Shown: positions 57,846 through 64,000 of the stretch, piece by piece
How the letters are laid out: the number at the start of each line of letters is the position of its first letter
How positions within the stretch are numbered: the stretch's first letter is position 1
DNA from: Cupriavidus sp. WKF15
Lineage (GTDB): Bacteria > Pseudomonadota > Gammaproteobacteria > Burkholderiales > Burkholderiaceae
Assembly: GCF_029278605.1 (NCBI RefSeq)
Contig: NZ_CP119572.1
Location: 868,001 to 932,000 of the forward strand
Length of the DNA stretch: 64,000 nucleotides
Direction of reading: 5' to 3'
Notes under the pieces: generated by a model
Told to the model about the DNA's origin: nothing
Databases searched by the model: none
The model's input: only the letters and a program-made list of their open reading frames with translations
Translations under genes and position numbers: made by a program

Positions 57846-58598
57846 GTGCAGAAAGTTTTCCGAATCGGCCAGATCGTGCCGAGCTCCAACACCACGATGG
57901 AAACCGAGATCCCGGCCATGCTGACCGCGCGGCAGCAGGTCCGCCCCGAGCGCTTCACCTTCCATTCCAGCCGCATGCGCATGAAGAAGGTGGTCAAGGA
58001 AGAACTGGCCGCGATGGATGCCGAATCCGACCGCTGCGCCGTGGAGCTTTCCGATGCGCGCGTGGACGTGCTCGGCTACGCCTGCCTGGTCGCGATCATG
58101 GCGATGGGGCACGGCTACCACCGCAAGTCGGAGCAGCGCCTGAAGGCCCACACCGTCGAGAATGGCGGCGACGCCCCGGTGATCACGAGCGCCGGTGCGC
58201 TGGTTGACGCACTCAAGGTGATCGGCGCGAAGCGCATCGCCGTGGTCGCGCCGTACATGAAGCCGCTGACCGAGCTGGTGGTCGACTACATCCGAAACGA
58301 AGGCTACGAAGTCGTCGACTACCGCGCACTGGAAATCCCGGACAACCTCGAAGTGGGCCGCCACGATCCCGCCAAGCTGCCGGGTATCGTCGCGCAAATG
58401 AAGATTGCCGATGTCGATGCCATCGTGCTGTCGGCCTGCGTGCAGATGCCGTCGCTGCCGGCCGTGGCCAAGGTCGAGGCGATGACCGGCAAGCCGGTGA
58501 TCACCGCGGCCATCGCCACCACGTATGCGATGCTGCGCGCACTGGACCTGGAGCCGGTCGTGCCGGGTGCCGGCGCGCTGCTGTCGGGCGCCTACTGA
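57846..58598 (+). CDS. nicE: Maleate cis-trans isomerase
   Basis: Converts maleate to fumarate, the last step of nicotinate breakdown. 250 residues, Asp/Glu racemase fold. FRIGQIVPSSNTTMETEIPA is the family N-terminus, and the two catalytic cysteines are Cys80 in GYACLVAIMAMG and Cys198 in LSACVQMPSL. The GTG at 57846 is preferred because GGAG lies 7 nt before it and the length equals other NicE proteins; an ATG at 57831 is possible. First gene of nicEDXF. Confidence 0.93.
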   Translation: MQKVFRIGQIVPSSNTTMETEIPAMLTARQQVRPERFTFHSSRMRMKKVVKEELAAMDAESDRCAVELSDARVDVLGYACLVAIMAMGHGYHRKSEQRLKAHTVENGGDAPVITSAGALVDALKVIGAKRIAVVAPYMKPLTELVVDYIRNEGYEVVDYRALEIPDNLEVGRHDPAKLPGIVAQMKIADVDAIVLSACVQMPSLPAVAKVEAMTGKPVITAAIATTYAMLRALDLEPVVPGAGALLSGAY

Positions 58599-58608
58599 GG
58601 GCCGCACC

Positions 58609-59442
58609 ATGAGCACCTTCCTCTATGGCGGCAACGTCCAGGCCAATGACATCCGTCAACACTATCTGCGCTACGGTGGCAACGATGGCGAGCGCGCGTC
58701 GCGCGACGCCGTGATCATCGTGCCGGGCATCACGAGCCCGGCGATCACCTGGGGCTTCGTCGGCGAACAGTTTGGCCAGCACTTCGATACCTACGTGCTG
58801 GACGTGCGCGGCCGCGGCCTGTCTGAAGCGGGCGACACGCTGGACTATAGCCTCGATGCGCAGGCCACCGACGTGATCGCCTTCGCGCAGGCATTGGGCC
58901 TGCAGCGCTACGCGATCGTCGGCCACTCGATGGGCGGACGCATCGGCGTTCGCGCCGCGCGGCAGCAACCGGCAGGCCTGACGCGCCTGGTGATGGTCGA
59001 TCCGCCGGTCTCTGGCCCGGGCCGCCGCGCTTACCCGGCGCAACTGCCCTGGTATATCGATTCGATCCGCCTCGCGCGCGCCGGCATCGACGCCGAGCGC
59101 ATGCGCCGCTTCTGCCCGACCTGGACGGAAGAACAACTGCGCCTGCGCGCCGAATGGCTGCACACCTGCGACGAACGCGCGATCCTGGCGAGCTTCAACG
59201 GCTTCCATGAGGACGACATCCACGCCGACCTGCCGCACGTGTCGGTGCCGACGCTGCTGATGCGGGCGGGCCGCGGCGACGTGGTGCGCGATGAGGACGA
59301 ACAGGAAATCCGCACGCTGCTGCCGGGCGTGCTGGTGAGCCACGTGGCCGATGCCGGCCACATGATCCCATGGGACGACGAGGCCGGCTTCTACCGTGCC
59401 TTCGGCGATTTCCTCGGCGCGCCATTGCCCGCGCTGGCCTGA
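58609..59442 (+). CDS. nicD: N-formylmaleamate deformylase
   Basis: Alpha/beta hydrolase that removes formate from N-formylmaleamate, giving maleamate. 277 residues. The nucleophile is Ser107 in VGHSMGGRIG, with Asp131 in MVDPPVSG and His251 in ADAGHMIPWD completing the triad. It starts 10 bp after nicE. The general fold occurs in many esterases, but the position between nicE and nicX fixes the role. Confidence 0.92.
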   Translation: MSTFLYGGNVQANDIRQHYLRYGGNDGERASRDAVIIVPGITSPAITWGFVGEQFGQHFDTYVLDVRGRGLSEAGDTLDYSLDAQATDVIAFAQALGLQRYAIVGHSMGGRIGVRAARQQPAGLTRLVMVDPPVSGPGRRAYPAQLPWYIDSIRLARAGIDAERMRRFCPTWTEEQLRLRAEWLHTCDERAILASFNGFHEDDIHADLPHVSVPTLLMRAGRGDVVRDEDEQEIRTLLPGVLVSHVADAGHMIPWDDEAGFYRAFGDFLGAPLPALA

Positions 59443-59465
59443 TTACCGCGATCGGAGGAGCGAAC

Positions 59466-60545
59466 ATGCCCGTAAGCGATTACGACCTGACCCAGGCGTG
59501 GAAGCAGGTGCTCACGCTGTCGAAGCTGGAAGCCGGCCAGACGGTCACGGTGTTGACCGGTGCCGCCACGCATCCGCAGACATTGCGTACCGCCATGGTG
59601 GCGGCCGCGTCGATGGGCACCATCGTCAACCGGCTCGACCTGCCGCCGGTCAATGGCGAGAAGGCGCTGAGCCGCGACGCACTGGCCTATCTCGGCACCA
59701 CGCCGCTGACCGGCAACCGCGCCGCCATTGCAGCGCTCAAGGCGAGTGATCTTGTGCTCGACCTGATGACGCTGCTGTTCTCGCCCGAGCAGCACGACAT
59801 CCTGAGCGGCGGCACGAAGATCCTGCTTGCGGTGGAGCCGCCCGAGGTGCTCGTGCGCATGGTCCCCACCGAAGCCGACCGCAAGCGCGTGAAGGCCGCC
59901 ACGGCGCGGCTGTCGCGCGCGCGGGAAATGCATATCGTCTCCGACGCGGGCATGGACTTGCGCTGCAGCCTCGGCGAGTTCCCGGCGATCAGCGAGTACG
60001 GCTTCGTCGACGACCCCGGCCGCTGGGACCACTGGCCGAGCGGCTTCGTGCTGACGTGGCCGAACGAAGGCGGCACCAACGGCACCATCGTGCTGGACCG
60101 CGGCGACATCCTGCTGCCGATGAAGTCTTATATCCAGGAGCCGATCCGCATCAAGGTCGAGGGCGGCTATGTGAGGGCGATCGAAGGCGGGCTCGATGCC
60201 GAGCTGCTGGCCGACTACATGGCATCGTTCAACGACCCGGAAGCGTATGCGATGTCGCATATCGGCTGGGGCCTGCAGCCGCGCGCGAGCTGGTCCGCGC
60301 TGGCCATGTACGACCGAGAGGCCACCATCGGCATGGACGCACGCGCATTCGAAGGCAACTTCCTGTGCTCGTTCGGCCCCAACAACGAAGCGGGCGGCAG
60401 CCGCACTACCGCCTGCCATATCGATATCCCGGTGCGCCGCTGCACGGTCAGCCTCGACGGCGAGCCCGTGGTGGCGCGGGGCAAGGTGACGGACGGCCAC
60501 CACGCGCCCGTCAACACTTTATTCAAGGACGCCAGCCATGCATGA
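59466..60545 (+). CDS. nicX: 2,5-dihydroxypyridine 5,6-dioxygenase
   Basis: Fe(II) extradiol-type dioxygenase that opens the ring of 2,5-dihydroxypyridine to N-formylmaleamate. 359 residues, a fold related to M29 aminopeptidases. The iron ligands are expected in MSHIGWGLQPRASW and TTACHIDIPVRRC, where His and Asp are present. GGAGGAG precedes ATG 59466. It overlaps nicF by eight bases. This is the diagnostic gene of the pathway. Confidence 0.94.
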   Translation: MPVSDYDLTQAWKQVLTLSKLEAGQTVTVLTGAATHPQTLRTAMVAAASMGTIVNRLDLPPVNGEKALSRDALAYLGTTPLTGNRAAIAALKASDLVLDLMTLLFSPEQHDILSGGTKILLAVEPPEVLVRMVPTEADRKRVKAATARLSRAREMHIVSDAGMDLRCSLGEFPAISEYGFVDDPGRWDHWPSGFVLTWPNEGGTNGTIVLDRGDILLPMKSYIQEPIRIKVEGGYVRAIEGGLDAELLADYMASFNDPEAYAMSHIGWGLQPRASWSALAMYDREATIGMDARAFEGNFLCSFGPNNEAGGSRTTACHIDIPVRRCTVSLDGEPVVARGKVTDGHHAPVNTLFKDASHA

Positions 60546-61185
60546 CGAAGTCCAGACCTACCAGCGGCAAGGCTTTGGCACCGCCATGGAGATCCGGCCG
60601 CCGTACGGGCTGCTGATCATCGATTTCGTCAACGGCTTTGCCGATCCGAGGGTCTTTGGCGGCGGTAATATCCCGGAGGCCATCCGCAATACCCGGCCGC
60701 TGCTGCGCGCGGCGCGCGAGCAGGGCTGGCCGGTGGCGCACAGCCGCATCGTGTTTGCCGATGACGATGCCGATCACAACATCTTCACGCTGAAGGTGCC
60801 CGGCATGCTGACGCTCAAGGAAGACAGCCACAACAGCGCGATCGTGCCGGAGCTGGCGCCGGCAGCCGGCGAGCTGGTGGTGCGCAAGACCGTGCCGTCG
60901 GCGTTCTTCGGTACCTCGCTCGCGGCGTGGCTCACGCAGCGCGGCGTGCAGACGCTGCTGGTGGCCGGCTGCGTCACCAGCGGCTGCGTGCGCGCGAGCG
61001 TGGTCGACGCGATGTCGCTCGGCTTCCGGCCGCTGGTGCTGTCGGACTGCGTCGGCGACCGCGCGCTCGGCCCGCACGACGCGAACCTGTTCGACATGGA
61101 GCAGAAGTACGCCACCGTGCTGAGCCGCGACGAAGCGCTCGCGCAGATCGCGCAGCGCGCGGCGGGCGTGCGCGCGGCGGCCTGA
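60538..61185 (+). CDS. nicF: Maleamate amidohydrolase
   Basis: Hydrolyses maleamate to maleate and ammonia. 215 residues, isochorismatase-like fold. The triad is Asp29 (LLIIDFVNGF), Lys117 (VVRKTVPSAF) and Cys150 (GCVTSGCVRAS). The ATG lies inside the nicX stop region, giving strong coupling. Last gene of the rightward operon; it is convergent with the TetR regulator gene after 27 bp. Confidence 0.93.
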   Translation: MHDEVQTYQRQGFGTAMEIRPPYGLLIIDFVNGFADPRVFGGGNIPEAIRNTRPLLRAAREQGWPVAHSRIVFADDDADHNIFTLKVPGMLTLKEDSHNSAIVPELAPAAGELVVRKTVPSAFFGTSLAAWLTQRGVQTLLVAGCVTSGCVRASVVDAMSLGFRPLVLSDCVGDRALGPHDANLFDMEQKYATVLSRDEALAQIAQRAAGVRAAA

Positions 61186-61212
61186 CGCGTGCCGGCGAGA
61201 CCGATACGCCGC

Positions 61213-61956
61213 TCAGCCGGCCATCGCGCTGCGTTTCCGGGCCGGCTTGCCGGAAGGCCTGGCCGGCGCGGGCGGGGCGTCGGGGACGGCGCCGGGCACC
61301 GCCACGGCGCGCAGCACCGTCTGCTGGATCACATCGCGCCAGTGCGACACCGCGGCCGGGCTCATCATGGGCTCGCCAAGAAAGGCGCTGAGCGTATGAT
61401 GGTTCGAGTTATAGAAGTAGCCGAGCGAGGCGATCACCATGTAGACGTCGCGCGCGCCGGCGTCGGGTCGGAACAGGCCCGACGCCTTGCCGCGCGACAG
61501 GATACCGTCGAGCACGGACAGCGCGTAGCTGGAAATGTCGCGCAGCCGCACGGACTTGCGCGCGTGCTTGCCCTGGCTGATGTTCTCGCTAGTGAGGATC
61601 GCGACGAACTCCGGGTGCTCGAGGTAGTAGTGCCAGATGAAGTCGATGAGCTGCGAGAGCGCGCGCACCGGATCGGCCGCGTCGAGTTCGCCTTCGAGTT
61701 TCTGCTCGGCTTCATTGAGCTGCAGGTAGATGGTCTCCAGGACTTCGACGAACAGCTTTTCCTTGCTGCCGAAGTAGTAGTAGATCATCCGGTCGTAGGT
61801 CTTGGCGAGCGAGGAAATGCGTTCGATGCGGCCGCCGTCGTAGCCGCGCTGCGCGAAGACCTTGATGGCCGCCTTCAGGATCCGGTCGCGGCTGTCCTGC
61901 GCCTGCCGGGCGCGCGTGCCGACTGCCGCGCGCTGGGTTGCGGTCTTGAGGGTCAT
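61213..61956 (-). CDS. TetR-family regulator, NicS-like
   Basis: Probable repressor of nicotinate genes. 247 residues from ATG 61956. The helix-turn-helix is at about 22-65 (ILKAAIKVFAQRGYDGGRIERIS, KTYDRMIYYYFGSKEKLF); the ligand domain follows, and a Pro/Ala-rich basic tail ends the protein. In Pseudomonas putida a TetR protein (NicS) represses nicAB and a MarR protein (NicR) the other genes; no MarR gene is in this window. The start at 62097 is rejected because it would cover the divergent promoter. The minus-strand -10 TATACT (61994-61999) is a candidate. Confidence 0.88.
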   Translation of the reverse strand: MTLKTATQRAAVGTRARQAQDSRDRILKAAIKVFAQRGYDGGRIERISSLAKTYDRMIYYYFGSKEKLFVEVLETIYLQLNEAEQKLEGELDAADPVRALSQLIDFIWHYYLEHPEFVAILTSENISQGKHARKSVRLRDISSYALSVLDGILSRGKASGLFRPDAGARDVYMVIASLGYFYNSNHHTLSAFLGEPMMSPAAVSHWRDVIQQTVLRAVAVPGAVPDAPPAPARPSGKPARKRSAMAG

Positions 61957-62050
61957 GTTGGATGGCTCGGCATGAGGTCTGTGTCTGGCAGGCAGTATAA
62001 CGGTGGCATCGAGGGTGCCGCCTGAAGCGAAGCGGCAAAATTCACGAGCT

Positions 62051-64000
62051 ATGACTGCGACAATCCTCGATTCCGTTCCCGAGGCGGAGGCCTCCACCCC
62101 GCGCGCGCAGCGCCTGGCGCTGCTGCAGGCCAGCGGCGTGCTGCTGGTAACGCGCGCCCCGCAGGCGGCGGCGCGTCCCGCGCCAGGCCAGCCGGGCGCC
62201 GCGTCGGACTATGTGCCGGCGCTGCCCGATATCTTCGTGGCCGTGCGCGATACCGGCGAGGTGCTCGCCTTCAACGGCCATGTCGACCTGGGCACCGGTA
62301 TCCGCACCGCGCTGGCGCAGATCGTCGCCGAAGAGCTCGACGTGCCGCTCGCGCGCGTGCGCATGGTGCTTGGCCATACCGAGGCCACGCCCAACCAGGG
62401 CCCGACCATTGCCAGCGCGTCGATCCAGATTTCCGCCATCCCGCTGCGGCGCGCGGCCGCGCAGACGCGCGCATGGCTGCAGACGCGCGCGGCGCAGCAA
62501 CTGGGCGTGGCGCCGGAAACGCTGGAGGCCGACGACGGCGTGTTTCGCGTAAAAGGCGTGCAGGACGGCATCGGCTACGGCGCCCTGGTGGCCGGCGGAC
62601 ATGTCGAGCTGCCGCTGGCCGACGACGTGCCGACCAAGCCGGTCGAGGCCTATCGCATTGTGGGCCGTGGCGCGGGCCGCGTGGATATCCCCGACAAGGC
62701 GCGCGGGGTGCTGACCTTCGTGCATGACGTGCGCGTGCCCGGCATGCTGCATGGCCGCGTGGTGCGCCCGCCGTACGCCGGCCGCGATGCCGGCGATTTC
62801 GTCGGGACCAGCCTGCTGGAAGTCGATCGCGATTCCGTGCGCGATGTGCCGGGACTGGTCGACGTCATCGTGCAAGGCGATTTCGTCGGCGTGGTCGCCG
62901 AGCGCGAGGAGTACGCGGTATTGGCGGCGCGGCGCCTGCGCGTGCGCTGGAAGCCGGTCCCGCCGCTGCCGGCGCTCGACGATCCCGAGCCTGTGTTGCG
63001 TGCCAATCCGGCCACGCGCCGCGCCTTGCTGGACGACGGCGAGATGCCGGCGGCCAATGCCGGCACTACGCTGGCACGCCACTATGTCTGGCCTTACCAG
63101 ATGCACGGCTCCATCGGCCCGTCATGCAGTGTGGCGGACTGGCGCGAGGACGGCCTGACGGTATGGTCGGGCACACAGAACCCGCATGTACTGCGCATTG
63201 ACCTGGCGCGGCTGTCCGGACTTGGCGAGGACAGCATCGAGATCGTGCGCATGGAGGCCGCAGGCTGCTACGGCCGCAATTGCGCCGATGATGTTTGCGC
63301 CGACGCCGTGCTCCTTTCGCGCGCGGTGGGCCGCCCGGTGCGCGTACAGCTCTCGCGCGAGCAGGAACACCTGTGGGAGCCCAAGGGTGCGGCGCAGCTG
63401 ATGGACGTCAGCGCGACGCTTGGCGCCGGCGGCGAATTGCTCGGCTACGACTTCGTCAGCCGCTATCCGTCCAACGATGCGCCGACGCTGGCGCTGCTGT
63501 TGACCGGGCAGGTGCCCAATGCGCCGTGCATGCTCGAGATGGGCGACCGCACCGCGGTGCCGCCATACGCCTACGCGGGCCGCCGCATCGGCTGCGACGA
63601 TACGCCCGCCATCGTGCGTGCATCGTGGCTGCGCGGGGTATCGGCACTGCCGAATACGTTCGCGCATGAATGCATGATTGACGAACTGGCGAGCGAGGCC
63701 GGCACGGACCCCGTGGACTTCCGCCTGCGCCACCTGCCGGACGAACGCGCCGCCGACCTGCTGCGCGCCGTCGCGCAAGCCGCGGGCTGGCAACGCGGGA
63801 CACAGGGTTCACGCGGCGTACCGGATGCGGACGGCAAGCTGCGTGGCCGCGGCGTGGCCTACGCGCGCTATATCCACAGCCGCTTTCCGGGCTTCGGCGC
63901 GGCGTGGGCCGCATGGATCCTCGATGTTTGCGTCGATGCCGACACTGGCCAGATCGCCGTCGAAAAGATCGTCGTGGGCCAGGACACCGGCATGATGGTC
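62051..64000 (+). CDS. Molybdenum hydroxylase large subunit, NicB/IorB-like (3' end outside window)
   Basis: Probable catalytic subunit of nicotinate dehydrogenase, partial: 650 codons open to the window end. The arrangement begins with the cofactor domain (NGHVDLGTGIRTALAQI from residue 76), then the aldehyde oxidoreductase a/b hammerhead (VHDVRVPGMLHGRVVRPPYA), and the second cofactor region GCYGRNCADDVCADAVLLS at 405, with intact glycines. LPNTFAHECMIDELASEAG is also canonical. The part holding the catalytic glutamate lies beyond the window. No signal peptide. It is divergent from the TetR gene by 94 bp and has only a weak ribosome site. Confidence 0.87.
   Translation, partial: MTATILDSVPEAEASTPRAQRLALLQASGVLLVTRAPQAAARPAPGQPGAASDYVPALPDIFVAVRDTGEVLAFNGHVDLGTGIRTALAQIVAEELDVPLARVRMVLGHTEATPNQGPTIASASIQISAIPLRRAAAQTRAWLQTRAAQQLGVAPETLEADDGVFRVKGVQDGIGYGALVAGGHVELPLADDVPTKPVEAYRIVGRGAGRVDIPDKARGVLTFVHDVRVPGMLHGRVVRPPYAGRDAGDFVGTSLLEVDRDSVRDVPGLVDVIVQGDFVGVVAEREEYAVLAARRLRVRWKPVPPLPALDDPEPVLRANPATRRALLDDGEMPAANAGTTLARHYVWPYQMHGSIGPSCSVADWREDGLTVWSGTQNPHVLRIDLARLSGLGEDSIEIVRMEAAGCYGRNCADDVCADAVLLSRAVGRPVRVQLSREQEHLWEPKGAAQLMDVSATLGAGGELLGYDFVSRYPSNDAPTLALLLTGQVPNAPCMLEMGDRTAVPPYAYAGRRIGCDDTPAIVRASWLRGVSALPNTFAHECMIDELASEAGTDPVDFRLRHLPDERAADLLRAVAQAAGWQRGTQGSRGVPDADGKLRGRGVAYARYIHSRFPGFGAAWAAWILDVCVDADTGQIAVEKIVVGQDTGMMV

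Noticed and set aside
61957..62097. Extended start of the TetR regulator
   Set aside because: It would overlap the divergent Mo subunit gene and its promoter; the typical N-terminus begins at 61956.

Overview
The window is 64 kb of GC-rich, gene-dense chromosome from a betaproteobacterium of the Burkholderiales, most likely Cupriavidus or a close relative. This is inferred from gene content and order, protein character and the recurring -10 element TACAAT in front of genes; no database search was possible. There are no rRNA or tRNA genes, no CRISPR array and no insertion sequence. One self-splicing intron is the only mobile element found.

Bases 1-10.6 kb are mostly cell-envelope genes: the end of UDP-glucose dehydrogenase, ADP-heptose synthesis (rfaE1, rfaD), a ComEA-like DNA-binding protein, a nucleobase permease, cysM, a leftward block of three LPS-type glycosyltransferases (GT9, GT8, GT9) and mltB. 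Bases 10.7-19 kb hold an HDAC-family deacylase, an enoyl-CoA hydratase, the methionine importer metNIQ behind a leader with an intrinsic terminator, etfBA and an acyl-CoA dehydrogenase gene broken by a one-base frameshift. A group IIC intron with its reverse transcriptase sits just after that gene's terminator (19016 to about 20867).

Bases 20.9-28 kb carry dadA with a divergent Lrp-type regulator, a radical SAM protein, a LysR regulator, a TM2 protein, a small secreted protein and a PQQ-type sugar dehydrogenase. Bases 28-50.6 kb are core housekeeping: rpsP-rimM-trmD-rplS, a Nudix hydrolase, trhO, dnaE, msbA, an AhpD-like protein, alr, then the leftward run yebC, purD, hemF, nadD, rsfS, rlmH, maf, rng, and around it a HerA-like ATPase, a DUF3149-like protein and upp.

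Bases 50.8-64 kb form a nicotinate (vitamin B3) catabolism island. From a central divergent control region (57482-57845) nicC, nicA and a NicB-like cytochrome protein run left, followed by a NiaP-like importer; nicE, nicD, nicX and nicF run right. A TetR (NicS-like) regulator and a divergent molybdenum hydroxylase subunit, cut by the window end, complete it. Together they would take nicotinate through 6-hydroxynicotinate, 2,5-dihydroxypyridine, N-formylmaleamate, maleamate and maleate to fumarate. The most unusual point is that the cytochrome protein carries a Mo-hydroxylase domain that has lost its cofactor loop and catalytic glutamate, while an intact-looking paralogue is encoded separately at 62051. 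Both promoters of the central region have the same AGTGT-N2-ACACT inverted repeat at the -10 element.
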